A stretch of 64,000 nt of DNA from Moringa oleifera (taxonomy: Eukaryota; Streptophyta; Magnoliopsida; Brassicales; Moringaceae), in NCBI GenBank assembly GCA_021397835.1, contig JAJFZO010000581.1, forward strand, positions 868,001-932,000. Direction: 5' to 3'. A model generated the notes under the pieces. That model saw only the letters and a program-made list of their open reading frames with translations. It made no database searches and had not been told where the DNA came from. Both the position numbers and the translations under genes were made by a program. Positions within the stretch are counted from its first letter, which is position 1; each line of letters begins with the position of its first letter. Shown one piece after another: positions 16,056 to 29,193 of this stretch.

Positions 16056-16806
16056 TTTTTTAAAATTTATTGCAAAAAATTATAACTCCATATTATCAAT
16101 ACTTAACTGAAAATTTAAAGTTACACATCAAAATTATTTTTATACAAAGTGTTTATATCGATATTTCGTCTGTTATATCGAAATTTGTTAGTTCTATAGA
16201 ATACATTTAAAATAATTTAATAGATGGTTAATAATTTATATTTTAAAAAATAAAAAATCAAAAAAATATTGTAACCAACGAAAAAAAGAAAATATATATT
16301 ATTTTTTTATTTGAACCGACTTTAATGTAATTAAATAAAAAAGATATAAGGTATTGTTATTATTTAAACCATATTTTGTAGGATGACGCAACAACAAAAT
16401 ACAATAACACCTTATTTAATTTGGGAAGTTTTGATAATGTGATTAAGTATTGAGTATTCACCCAATATAACGCAAGAAAGCTAGAAAGATTATCTTAAAC
16501 TTTTAATCCATTAAATTATTTTATTATAAAGTTTCATATAATAAGGTTTAATGTTGGAATCATATTGCCATGGATGGAACAAAAAATCTAAAATTTTTCA
16601 AGATATCCTGGTAACAGGGAGAATTGCTTCTAAAGAATGAGATTTTCCTATTTTTAAGGGATATTAAAAATAAAGAATAGGAAAAAAATTGGGAAAAGCA
16701 AACGGAGAGAACACGCGTGATCGAGAGGCGCGTGGGGATGTGGTATGGGGAAGCATATGCCAAGAGGAGGAGATGATAAATAGAAAGATGCTGAGGAGAG
16801 CAGAAA

Positions 16807-16836
16807 CCAGGTAGTGCCACGTGGGACACTACCTGG
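16807..16836. promoter_or_regulatory. 30-bp palindrome with central G-box upstream of the Raf-like kinase
   Basis: CCAGGTAGTG and CACTACCTGG are perfect 10-bp inverted arms around CCACGTGGGA, which holds a G-box (CACGTG). G-boxes bind bZIP and bHLH factors and form the core of many ABA-responsive elements. The site lies about 50 bp before the CT-repeat leader, in the core promoter or start of the 5' UTR of the kinase gene. Binding is inferred, not shown. Confidence 0.55.
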
Positions 16837-16887
16837 CGTACAGAGGCATCGCATCTTTGGGTTCGCTAGCTCACAGAGCCCCAGCAC

Positions 16888-16916
16888 TTCTCTCTCTCTC
16901 TCTCTCTCTCCTCTCT
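16888..16916 (+). repeat. CT-dinucleotide microsatellite in the kinase 5' leader
   Basis: An almost pure (TC)n run of about 29 bases. Pyrimidine-rich CT repeats near the transcription start are common in plant promoters and leaders. Confidence 0.85.
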
Positions 16917-16920
16917 GCCT

Positions 16921-16977
16921 ATGGCGTTTCTTCTCCATCCTTCTCTATTGTCGTCATCGTCATTATTACCATCGTGA
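16921..16977 (+). other. Upstream ORF (18 codons plus stop) in the presumed kinase 5' UTR
   Basis: An ATG at 16921 opens an 18-codon frame (MAFLLHPSLL..., Ser/Leu-rich) ending TGA at 16975-16977. It sits just after the CT repeat and about 570 bp before the kinase ATG. If transcription starts near 16850, this uORF would be in the leader and could lower translation. A 5' UTR intron is plausible between about 17191 (AG|GTATTT) and 17390 (GTAG|GGAG). The leader extent is inference. Confidence 0.4.
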
Positions 16978-17550
16978 TTATCATAATCCCGGTGCTGCTT
17001 TATAGTTTCTTTTTTCTCTCTGAAACACCTCTGTATCTCTTCCGTAGGACATTCCACCTTTTGGGAATCCTTAATTCAATAAAAATAAAAGCAGAGGGAA
17101 GCAGAGAGGATAGGGAGCGATTCAGATTTTGGTGATAAAAGAACCGTTTTTCAATTTTGGGATTTTCTGGTATTTTTCACGCAATTTCAGGTATTTTCTT
17201 TTTCTTTTTTCATTTTGGTGTCAAATTCGTTAAGAAATTAGCTGATTTAGTTATTCTTCATATCGAATCGGGCTTGAGCAACTGGGGCTCTGGAGGTATG
17301 CTTGAGTCTATTGGGAGTTTGCTGCGGCCTGCGGCTAGTTGTTATTCAATTTAATTGTTTTTCCTTTTTGGGGCCAATGATTGTTGTAGGGAGATTTTGA
17401 TGATATCTGGTGCTGTCCATAAGTTGCCGGATGGAGAAACGACCCAATTGCTTTGCTAAAACCACTGAACTTTTGAATTCTTATTTTACTATTGAGATTA
17501 GCCTGGAATTCTCAAAACTCGAGAACTACATCGTGTGAGTGAAAATTCCC

Positions 17551-20500
17551 ATGTGTAATAAAGAAATTGATCATCAGAAACTTCATAATCAGTCTGCATG
17601 CTTGATGGATTCGCATTCCACAACTCCACCCTCTGCCGCCAGTTCAGCACCTGGTTCGAATGATGATATTCCACGGGTGAAGTTCTTGTGTAGTTTCTTA
17701 GGTAGTATATTGCCTCGACCCCAAGATGGGAAACTACGGTATGTTGGTGGGGAGACCCGAATTGTCAGCTTGCCTCGAGATATTAGCTATGAGGATCTAA
17801 TGAATAGGATGAGGGAGCTTTGTGAAGGTGCTGCAGTTTTAAAATACCAGCAGCCAGATGAGGACCTTGATGCTTTGGTTTCAGTTGTGAATGATGATGA
17901 TGTGACTAATATGATGGAAGAGTATGATAAGTTGGGCTCTGGTGATGGGTTCATGAGGCTTAGGATTTTCCTGTTTTCCCATCCTGACCTGGATGGTTCC
18001 TCACATTATGTTGATGGAGATGAGAGGGAAACGGAGAGGAGGTATGTGGATGCACTGAATAATTTGAATGATAGTCCTGACTTTAGGAAGCTGCAGCATC
18101 TCGACTCTCTTTGTGTTAATCATTTGGATGATATTCATGTGGCAGAACACTTCTTTAATACGATGAGCATTGAAGGTGGCCTTCATAGTCAGAGGAGCTC
18201 TGAGATCCCCATGACACAATATAACTTGCATCACCTTGCAATTCCTCCTATGGGATTGGGGCAACACCAGCAACCCGTTGCTCAGAGGTATACTGAAATG
18301 GATGGTTCTTGGAGTCCTGCATACTATTCTCCTAGGCATCATGGGCACCATGATCCAAGATCAATGGGAGAGTTTCCGTCTTCTCCTTCCTCGGCCCGCT
18401 ATCATATACAATTTGGTGAATTACCAGATAAAGGTCTGGATAGAATGCCTGAAGAATATGCTAGGCAGCAAGCAAATCATCATCAAACATATGATCTGCA
18501 GCCACAAACTCCTGAAAATGTAGTGTGGATGCCAGCAGGAGCTATATCGGGTGAAAAGGGTGGATTTCCTGGAAATGTACTCCACGGTCCTGGCATTCTT
18601 GAAGGGACTGCTGTATGCGAGCACTGCTGGCTTGCTTTCCACAGAAATCAGCCACACTTGGAGCAGCCTAGTATGGGAAATGGACCTCCCTTGGCTCCTT
18701 CTCCATGTGCAGAATGCCCCCCAAACAGAGAGAGTTTCATGTTAAACCGAGATACAAAATTTCAGCATGGGATTTACCCAAAAGATCAGAGTGATCCCCG
18801 GTCCATCTACAATGACACTTACGGTCATGAAAGAGGATGGATTCTGCAGCATCAGCTGAATCCTCGGGTTGAGGAAGCAAGGACACAGATCTCGAGCACT
18901 GGAAGGCTGAATGATCACTACATAGTGGATGGTCCTGGCATGAATTGTTCTCTTGGGCATGGTAATTTGGTCGATGGTCATCATATGTCATCCATTGTGC
19001 ACCACCGAGCTGGACCTGAATTGACAAGTGATGGATTTCAGGATCAAGCTCTGGCTACGCCCTCACACCTACATATTCCTTCTGCTGAGGAACGTGGGGC
19101 TCGATATGGTAATTATCCTTGTGCTGTTGGAGCAGATAATCTTTACCCAGTTTCACATGGACATCTACATCCACAAACTTTGTGGAGAAATATTCCAAAC
19201 AACGTGCCTGGTGCTCCCTCTCATGAAGCATCCAGCTTACCCCCGCAGATGAATGGCTCAGTTAATCCAAATTTTTTCAGGGGTCCAGTGGAGAGTGGAG
19301 CACGGTTTTGTATTGGGGTGGATAATCAAAATCCTTGGGTTGATTCATCACAGAAAGTGTTGGGTTTTGATGGAACATCTGCCCCTGAACCTTCTTATGC
19401 TCATTCATTGAAGAAGACCCCAAAGTGTCATAGTCAGGAAAATTTACATCACTTTACTCCAGATCAGAATAAATCCTCAGCTGAGATGTTAAACTGTGCC
19501 ACTCATGTAGATTCTTTGCAGCGATTGGATCCATCTTCAAGTTTTGTTCATAATAAATTACACCCAGAATCAGGAAATAATAGTCATGTTGCAGAAGCAG
19601 CTGGGTTGAAGGAGAACACTCTTCTTGGAGAAGATAACTGCACAAATCATATAGAAACAGTTGAAAACTCTGATGTACCAGGTTCATCTTGTCCTGAGAA
19701 ATCTGAGGTGGCATCTCATAAGTCTGACAGTTCAAATTGCTTGGGGCCATCTGAAAAGCATGATGACGTTGTGAAACCAGGTGAAATTGATCCTCTCTCT
19801 CCTTTGGAAGATGCAAAACTATCTGTTCAGAATTTAACTTTCCTGCCTGAGTTGATTGCTTCTGCAAAGGAGGCAGCTTTGAAAGGGGTTGACGAGGTCA
19901 GAGCCCATGTTGAAGAAAATGCTGGTTCTGTAAGACATGATTCTCTATCAAAAGAAGCAACTATAACTAAATCTGACCCATTGGTGAGAGTTAGGAGAAA
20001 ATTTATTTGTTGATGAAAGTTGTTGGTATTTTGTCTTCTCTTAATGTCCTCTTTGTCTTGTAGAATGGCCAAGGCGAATTGGAGTTAGATTCTGATAATG
20101 AACATTCAAACATTTGTAAAATTGAGCCAACAAAAGCTGAGGCAGAAGCTATTGACAGAGGATTACAGGTTTCTGCTTTATTTGAAAGTCATATTCCCAG
20201 ATGTCTTATTCAATATTATCTCTTCTGGGTCATCATTTTCTTCTCGGTCATAGATTTTCTTTTCTTGAATTTTTGGGCTTTGTTCTGACAGTATGCTCTT
20301 TTCATGTCAGACAATAAAAAATGATGATTTAGAGGAGATTCGTGAATTAGGCTCTGGAACTTATGGGGCTGTTTATCATGGCAAATGGAAGGGTTCTGAT
20401 GTGGCAATCAAGAGAATAAAAGCCAGCTGCTTTGCCGGGAGGCCTTCTGAAAGAGAACGGCTGGTAGTATCTATATGCTTTTGATTCTCTTCCTTTACCA

Positions 20501-22799
20501 ACTATTTTATGTGAACTGTGTTATGAATTATTTTGTTGTAGTGTAAATGGTGAAACGTCACTAGTTTGATGCTTCTTGAAATGGTTTCCTTAATGGGGAA
20601 AAAAAAAGCCAGTGAAACCTTTGATATATTTATATCTTGCCAGCCTGTATTATGTTTTGCTAGTACATAAATCTTACCACATTTTAAGAGACCATTTTTT
20701 CGCTGTTTGTTTCCTGACTATGCTTGTTTTACTTTTGCTACAACTTCTTTTCACCTTATGTACAGTTCGTATCTTTCTCACATCATTTTTATTATTTGCA
20801 TGATAATATAATGTTAAATGTTCAAAGAGTTGATTGTTTGTGGTTTGATTTGTTTTGCCGTTGCAGATAGCAGATTTTTGGAAGGAGGCTTTGATATTAA
20901 GTTCACTGCATCATCCAAATGTTGTTTCTTTCTATGGCATAGTTCGTGATGGTCCTGATGGATCTTTAGCAACTGTGACAGAATTTATGGTTAATGGATC
21001 ATTGAAACAGTTTCTGCAAAAGAAGGACAGGTAACCATCTTGATGGCGATATATTGGGTCTGTAGATTCCAAGTTTTTTCTTTTGTCAGTTATGATATTC
21101 TCTTTTTTTACTCAATCATGCATGAGTCATTAATTTAAGGGAACACATGAAATCAATAAACATTACATTTGAAAATAAAATATGTGACATTAGAATCTAA
21201 TTGGGCAGAACTATCGATCGTCGCAAGAGACTCATCATTGCTATGGATGCGGCATTTGGGATGGAGTATTTGCACGGGAAGAACATCGTACATTTTGATT
21301 TGAAGTGTGAAAATCTGTTAGTAAACATGAGAGATCCTCAACGACCTGTGTGCAAGGTGTGCTGAGTTTAGATGCGTTTTTTTCAGAGATCACATTTAAA
21401 TTTGGTATTGAAATATGCTTTAATGTCATCTTGGAATCTTAGTGTTTACATTTTGTTCTTAGCCCTAATATCTTGTTTAGATATCACTTTTGTGTTTCTC
21501 TAGAAGTTTTTGAAGATTCTCATCCATTTGCCAGCTTGCTCTGCTTATACATAGACTGGTGACAATCTCAGCTTCTGTTGGTTTCTTAGGCGTTTGTTTC
21601 TTGCTTAGTTGATTGTGTTTGGAAAATTTCCTTAGGGTAAGATTGAAAATTTTCTTTCGAAATGACATGGATTGGGCAACTCACCCAAGGTGTGCATGCT
21701 CTTCTAGATTGGTGATTTGGGCTTATCTAAGGTGAAACAGCAAACTTTAGTGTCTGGAGGTGTTCGTGGAACTCTGCCATGGATGGCGCCTGAGCTTCTG
21801 AGTGGAAAAAGTAACATGGTAACTGAAAAGGTATATTACATGCTATTTCCTCCTGTATAAATGTTCCAGGTTTCCCAGCCTCATTGGTTTGTTCTTTTGT
21901 TGCTTCTTGAGAGATTCACACACACTCACACACAGAGAGAGACAACCACTTATATAAGAATGCGTGTTTACATGTATTAATTCTTAAATTTTGTGCTGTA
22001 GATTGATGTTTACTCGTTTGGGATTGTTATGTGGGAATTGCTCACAGGGGAAGAACCTTATGCAGATATGCATTGTGCTTCTATAATTGGTAAGCAGTAA
22101 AACATTATTGACTTTATATTGTTGGAGTTTATAGCATTTCGTGTTATCTTGAATTATGTTACAAAGTATTCCTTTTGTGTTATCATTGTTCACCCACAGA
22201 AAGTTTCAGAAAAAGGAAAAATGAAAAAATGAGTCTTAAAGGGAAGGAGATTTTTGTTTGGCTGCTTCTGGGGAGGAGAGAGGAGAAGACAGAGAGGATG
22301 GTCATCTCAACCCTTGTTTGTGGTTTTAATAAAAGAGAGGGGAGAAGGAAGACAATGTTCCTCCCAAACTTTCTTTTGGAGCAAAAGGAGAGGAAATGAT
22401 AACATTTAATATAATTTTACTGCCATATGATGGGATTTTGAAGGTGTTTACTGAATATGTTATCCTCTAAAATTCCCCCATCCTGAGGAAGAGGGAATAG
22501 AAAAAAGGTGGAAAAAAAAAGGAAAAGGAAATCTAAAGATGTTGTCATGCTGAACTTTTTAGTAAATATCTCTAATGTTAACTAGGAAGTTGATAAATAA
22601 ATTGTCTTATGTTTCTTCAATTTGATTTGCAGGGGGAATTGTGAACAATTCATTACGTCCTAAGATTCCTACATGGTGTGATCCTGAATGGAAGTCTTTG
22701 ATGGAAAGCTGTTGGGCCTCTGATCCTGTAGAGAGGCCATCATTTTCAGAAATTTCTCAGAAGCTGAGGAACATGGCGGCTGCCATCAATGTGAAATAA
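17551..22799 (+). CDS. RAF35: PB1-domain Raf-like MAPKKK (group B, RAF35-type)
   Basis: Eight exons (17551-19983, 20064-20168, 20311-20463, 20867-21030, 21209-21356, 21708-21830, 22002-22089, 22633-22799) give 1126 residues. An N-terminal PB1 domain spans residues 43-143 ([30 protein letters not shown]). A long low-complexity His/Pro/Ser-rich linker follows. The C-terminal kinase domain spans about 850-1120, with G-loop [17 protein letters not shown] lysine, catalytic [10 protein letters not shown] (Asp982), GDLGLSK in place of DFG, and [11 protein letters not shown]. Phe in HFDLK and Leu in DLG are normal for plant PB1-Raf kinases. Group B Raf kinases phosphorylate SnRK2 kinases in osmotic and ABA responses, so that role is by family. 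A GTG 12 bases upstream is in frame, but 17551 is the first ATG; Met19 is an alternative start. Assignment to the At5g57610 lineage rests on neighbouring MYB36 and CIPK21. Confidence 0.92.
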
Positions 22800-25700
22800 T
22801 TATAATTTGGTGTAGCCATTCTCACTTTGTGTTCTCTCTTAGGAAAATGGAAAATTAAAAAAGAAAAAAAGAAAAAAAAAAAAAGAAAAAGAAGAGAAGC
22901 ATAGATATTGCAGTATAAGGCACCTACTGGTTTTCTAAGTATAGTAAGGCCTATTATGTAACACTATGCGATGGCTCATCTTCAATGACCCTCCCGTGGT
23001 ACTGCCATGAATCGGTAGCTTTCCGTATGGAGTGCAAAATTTAGCACTTTAGACTGGACTGCACTCAGAGGAGCACCACAATATATGAATGGAGGGGAGC
23101 ATGCACATAGAAAAATGTGAGTTTTGCCTATTTATTTCCATGTAATCTTGAATTAGTCTAGTCGAAATAGTTCCCCTGGTGATGAAATTATTTTGATTTC
23201 TTCTGCAGGATTTATGTTTCCGGATCATATCAAAGATGTTGGTGCTATAGGTGCATATTTCTACTTGTCATTTGAGATGGGACTGTCTTTTGGAGGGATT
23301 TGTATATAAGTTAATGGTACTTAAAAAGTATTCTGAGTTTGATCAGAAGAGTACAACAATGCACAATCCAGGTTTTTTTTTATGGTAATCAGATTTTACC
23401 TGCTTATAAGTTGATGTTTCCTTGGTTTTGATAAATTTTGCAGCCAGTCTCCATCTCTATATGTCAGATATATACTCTGCTACTTGTAATATATATATAT
23501 GATTATTTCATACGGAGGTCCTTGAGTTACTGCATCTGGCCATGTGTTTCAAAGTGCTGCACTGCAGCAGAAATATGTGTTTTTGTTTTGGCATGTTAGT
23601 TTGTTATCTGAGAACATGAAAACATTATTTACCAGTTCTTTGAATTTGTACTTTCTGTGAGATTAACACAGCTGCGCATTCTAGGAAATTAGTCAGAGAA
23701 CAAAATATGATAACTATCCATGGTAATGTTGCAAACTGAACCCCGATTAATTAGATGATTAGAGCACAACCACCTGATGGTAAAAGGGTAGCATTTTCCA
23801 GAGTACCCAGTTGACTTTATTCTTGTTCTTGGGATTCTTGTCTATGAAATATGCCATGGGAATCAATCTGTGAGCTTATGTATGAAGTTATGCTATAACG
23901 ATTAAACTAAGGAGGTGAAGTAGGAGGCATGGCATCACCAACTCTCCATAGGAACCCAAATCTCTGAGGTCAAACTAAGTGACACCATCTTCACTATTTT
24001 TTCCTGCCTCTCCAGAAACTGTTAACTAACTACCTAACACGCGGAAAAGAGTTTTCTTGAAGGTCAAAGTCTGCACGTGCCGTTGACTGTTTCAAGTACA
24101 AAACCTATTTTTATCCTTCAAACTAATTCATATTGGAAATTCACAATTTCTGCATGACACGCACCACTTTCATTGAAACACTATGATTGTAATGTATTTT
24201 AGCCAAAGTGACGGAAGCCACAGTCCGTTTAGGCTTTGTTGAAGGTTGACAATTGTTGATAACGTGAGGGAGAAGTAGATGGTAAGACCCACCTCAGCTC
24301 AGCAACTCTGTCTCTTTGTTGCATCTTCATGCATTATTTTACATAAAGTGCATGAAAGATAATGACAGCATGGTTAATTAATTAATGTATTGTTAATACT
24401 TATTGGTAGCAAGTAATCATATATTAATTATGGTCGGACTTAATTATATACATGCATCTTTCTCAACCCTTGTGACCATATAGGTGATCTTAATTCCTCG
24501 GGTCTTTCTGCTTCTTTTCCGGTAAATTAAAATTAAATCTTATCTTATCCTTGCCATTAAAATAAAAGAATTTGGAGCAACAGATGGCATAATATAGGTT
24601 ATATGGCTATTGTTTATTTTCCTTAAAACTGGTGATCATCTTTGTTTTTTCTGAACTCTGTTTATGCAATTTAACATAGTGGTTCAAGTAATTTGCTTGG
24701 GGACCATGAAGATGCAACCGCTCTGCATCTTCTTATCCCTTCATAAATCTCTTGAACTCCTCTAAATTAAACAAGTAAAAATATTGTTTTAGAAGTATTA
24801 ACATTAATCAGATTAATGAAGGATTCTAATCATAAACTAGGACTTGTTGATCATAATTGATTCCTGGAGAGAAATCTCTCATCAAGTTTCACTTGTTATG
24901 AATTATGATATAGAGGCCATGGAGAACATATTTAATTATGAACTCTTCACAATGACTCTCACCTTGAGCTTTAATCCAAATAATTAGTTCAGAATTATAT
25001 ACAATAAACCCATCTGTTCAAATCAAGAAGAGAAGTTAATTCGTTCTTGAATGCATCAATTATATCCATATCTTACACACTTTTCTATGAGACATCCATT
25101 CTTTAGTTCTTTAATGCATGTAATGTCTCACAAATTCAATCTTGTTTATATTATCATCTAAAAAAAGAGAAGAGACATGCATCCATTCTGAAAATTTTAA
25201 TTAACTCGATCCACTGATGCTTGCCATTTCTGAAAGCAACAAATTAAGTCTACCAAAAATGGTGATAGAAGCAAACAGGAAGATTAGTTCACAACCCAAA
25301 AGTGAAATCAAATGTTTAGTATTATCTATGATCACAGGTAGAGAAACCAGTGTGAATGGTATAGAAATTTCATACGGGTAATTACTTAGCTAGCTTGGCA
25401 CACCAATCATAATTCATATGTTATTCTATGCAGCCAATAGCCATATCCAAGCTTATCTTCTTATCAGGCCCTCTTCACCAGCTCTCACTCAACAAGAGCC
25501 TAAGCCTGGTCATACTTGATGACGCAAATGCAGAGATTCTAGGGCTCAGAGAAGGACAAGCAGAAGTGTGTTTTCTTCATCTTAAATATCTGAGCTGTCC
25601 ATTAATTTGTTGGTTAAGATATTAGTATTTTGGAGGAGGGAGTGCTTTTAAATTTCGATAGCTTTCTTCTTGTTATTACTATCTAGTTGCAGTATCCGGG

Positions 25701-27369
25701 TCTCCTTCTTCATCCTCTTTCATTAAGAAATTCAGTAAGAAAATATTAAAATTAGAAAACCAAGGTCAATGAGTGGTGCTTCTTCTAAAAGGTTTGAATT
25801 CTTAAGCCCTGCCTTTTGGCTTTGTCTCCTCTCTTGTTAAATAATGTCATTCACTTAGAGTTCTTTAATACGAAGTTATACACCCTATCCAACTTGTAAC
25901 AGTTAGGGTTCTTATAAAACTCATACTCTTGTTTTTCCAACAAGTAGACATTGATCATGTTGGGACCAAGATCATCAATATGAATCTTGGATTGTCATTT
26001 TAAATGCTTTCTAAGCAAAAAAAAAGAAAAAAAAATCATTCGCTACTAGAAGCTGCTTTACAATCGTCAACAACTGGGTGTTTTTGTGGTTGCTTAGTCA
26101 ATTGCATAAGATTCTTGAGGTACAAGAGTAGAAAAGTCTTAAAAACGAACAATGAAAATGATGCTTATTTCATTGAAGTCAAATTAATCTCAGTATTTCA
26201 TATATTTTGATATCTTGAAAAGAAGAAAAAATGATTGAATTATATGATAGTATATAATTGCCTCTGTCAAGCCTACCAAATGTATTAGAATTATACAGTC
26301 TTAGTATCACAGGTGCTTCATAGCAGGTTCAACTGTACAAGGGGGTTGGTTTCTGGTACTTAAGTTCATATTAAGGCTAAATCCCAATGTTCACAGACTA
26401 CTTACTGCTATCAAGATTCTTGTGAATCAAGCAGTGTGTTGAAACGATCTTAATTTCTATTAAAGGGTCTGTAAGTGTTATGAAATTGCAGCCTGAGTTG
26501 GCTACAGTTCTTGATAAACCAGATTTGATCAGCTGTAAGAGATATCAATCTCCTTTTTAATACAGGAACAACTTTGTCTGAAAAGGTACTACCCATACAA
26601 AACTTGAAAAGGTTTAATTAATTATAGAAACTTTCTTATAAAGAAATCAAAGTTGCTTTACATGAAATCTTGATCTCTTTTGCTGGGTCTCCCAGTTCAT
26701 GGAACAAAGAAAAGTTACAGCACCATGAAAAGGCTTGTGGCATCCAGGCTCTTATGTAGTCAACTAGGGAAACGTGTTCTACCAGAGAAGATCTTCAATG
26801 GTTAGCTGTGATTCCAGGAAGTTTCCTGGTTGTTGTTGCAAGCAATTGTTTTACATGGCCGCCATCGGTATCTTTTACCTGTAAATAACTTTCTACCGTC
26901 CAAAAGGGTGATATAAGATTACAAGGTGGCTCTCGATAATGGGGCATTTCAACAATATTGGCGAGAAACTGAGAGGATAGAGGCTTCTTTTGATCCAATA
27001 ACTGCAGCATTAATGCTTCAAATAACATAAACTAATGAACCCGAGAAAGGCAGTGCAATATAATATGGTAAAGGAGGAGAAATTTGTGTACAATTTGCTA
27101 AGTTGCATGTATTGTTAAATGTTGATGAGCAAACTAATCCAAAAAGGAAGAGAGAGAAAGAGAGTGGAGAAACCCTAGAGGAGAGGAGGAGGGAAGAGAG
27201 GGTGAGGTGTGAAGACTTTTTGTCCTCTTTTAATTAGCATCACATTGCCGATCTTTCCCATCTATAAATCTTGGTCTTCTCTCCCCAGAATTTCTCAACA
27301 ATCTCAGACAGTTTTTCTCTTGTGGATCACTCTTCCTTGAATTGAAGAACAAAGAAGCAACATATAGAG
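22800..27369. other. Intergenic region between the Raf-like kinase and MYB36
   Basis: The first kilobase is the likely kinase 3' UTR, with an A-rich tract at 22855-22892. The remainder is ordinary AT-rich DNA with short simple repeats (TTAATTAATTAATG near 24374; AT tract at about 23490-23502). A purine-rich GAGAGAAAGAGAG stretch lies at about 27147-27200, followed by a TATA-like CTATAAATC near 27262, about 105 bp before the MYB start. No gene is supported. The frame at 25428-25625 looks like chance. Confidence 0.6.
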
Positions 27370-28809
27370 ATGGGTCGAGCTCCTTGCTGCGACAAGGCTA
27401 ACGTGAAGAAGGGACCGTGGTCACCTGAAGAGGATGCCAAGCTCAAGGCCTATATTGAGAAGTATGGAACCGGAGGCAACTGGATTGCTCTTCCGCAAAA
27501 GATTGGTATATAGATATATAGTATCCACCAGCTGTGTATTGTCTGTCTCTTGTTATTCTTGTTTAAAGTTGGATATCCTAGACCGTGATTTGTTTGACCT
27601 TTTGGCTGGGATTAATGATGGATAGGGCTCAAGAGATGTGGAAAGAGTTGCAGGCTGAGATGGTTGAATTACTTGAGACCCAACATCAAACATGGAGGAT
27701 TCTCTGAGGAAGAAGACAACATCATCTGCAGCCTCTATATAAGTATTGGCAGCAGGTACCATGCACCGTCTCCCTCTCTCTCTGAGCTTTGCCTGCTGGG
27801 TTTAACTTGAACTCATTGTCCTTTACCTTTGTCCAGGATGCTTCTGCAAAAACATATATGTGGTGCATTTTTGTACAGTAATTCAGATCATGTGCATGCC
27901 TTTATGACTTGCTTAGTTCTTTCCTCTTGTTCTTCCTTGTGATCTGCAGAGGCTAATTTTATTCAAACATCTGTATCTAGGTGGTCTATAATAGCAGCTC
28001 AACTTCCTGGCAGAACCGATAATGACATCAAGAACTACTGGAACACCAGACTGAAGAAGAAGCTGCTTGGAAGGCGTAAACAGATCAATCATCAAGACCC
28101 AACTGATGTAAATGGTGCAAATGATAATGATTGTTCACAGATGTTAAGTAATTCAGCCCTGGAAAGGCTGCAGCTCCATATGCAGCTTCAAAGCCTTCAG
28201 AACCCTTTCTCCTTCTACAACAATCCTGCTTTCTGGCCCAAGCTACATCCCTTGCAGGAAAAGATGATCCAGAGCCTCCAGTCCTTGAACGAAAGCCCTA
28301 ACCCTCTTATGCAACCTTCCCTGTCTAGTCCTCTACCTGGGCATGAGCAAAAAGTTGAGTTTTATGAACAAGCTGATGCTTCTGTCAATCTTGAACAAGA
28401 TTACGCCAAATTCACCGATCCTAAGTTACTTGAATCGGGTAATTCCTTAAACGGGATTTCTCCATCAGATGGCTTGGTGTCTTTGAGCACAGGAAACAAT
28501 TCCATGGACTCAACCATTGTATCGAAGGTGGATGGTATTGCACAATGTAATGCAGCTATGCAATCAGCTCCAAGCTTCCAGGCTGAACTGGATGACTTTC
28601 TCAACACCAAAAACATTGGTTTTGCATCACAGGAAGATCAAATATCTGAATTTGATTGCTTCAAAGAAATGAATGGCTCCAAATATAGCTTGATGTGGTG
28701 GTCTAACGACTTTGACGCAAAATCAGCATCCTCGCACTCCTGGGATTCTGGTTCTGCTCTTCACCCAGAGGGTATGTTCCAAGATTATGAATTAGGCTAC
28801 AATATGTAA
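27370..28809 (+). CDS. MYB36: R2R3-MYB transcription factor, subgroup 14, MYB36-like
   Basis: Three exons (27370-27505, 27626-27755, 27981-28809) encode 364 residues. The N-terminus [20 protein letters not shown] begins repeat R2. Its Trp residues and [18 protein letters not shown] are intact. R3 follows with [31 protein letters not shown] and the DNA-contact segment [20 protein letters not shown]. Intron positions are the two classic ones of R2R3-MYB genes. The divergent C-terminal region has acidic and Gln-rich patches and ends YELGYNM. MYB36 controls endodermal differentiation and Casparian strip genes in Arabidopsis roots; related subgroup 14 members (RAX, MYB68, MYB84, MYB87) control branching and root growth. 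The SLYISIGSR sequence and the genomic neighbours favour MYB36. Nuclear localisation is inferred from the family. Confidence 0.93.
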
Positions 28810-29193
28810 TAACAAAGAGAAAACTAGGGGAGTTTGTGTGAACTTATTAGCTATGGTCATAAGATGGGTAGAAGATTTGATGTAAAAGGTTTTGTAAATT
28901 GTGTAAAATAACAAGTTAATGTCCTTCTTATGGGAAAAAGTTAGTCCTCTGCAAACAAAGGAAAGTGAACCAATACCTCATCAAGACTAAAGCTTACCAA
29001 ACCACATAATATAAAGTTCACTTGGCATGTACTCACAGCAAACTATAGCTAGCAAAACGCAACACGGTCAGATGAAATGGGGAAAATTAAGTTTTTTAGA
29101 AGCAGACGCATGGATCAGACCATAACATACCCCAGCACATTATTGTACATACTGCTCCAATCTACCAACATTTTACTCAGCCATAAGTTCTAC

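Noticed and set aside
17539..17550. Longer N-terminus for the Raf-like kinase starting at 17539
   Set aside because: That position is GTG, not ATG. The first in-frame ATG is at 17551, so I used it.
18001..19867. Several 80-137 codon minus-strand frames inside the large kinase exon
   Set aside because: They are antisense shadows of a long conserved coding exon.
25428..25625. 65-codon frame (MQPIAISKLIFLSG...) upstream of MYB36
   Set aside because: It is short and isolated, without conserved motifs or leader signals.
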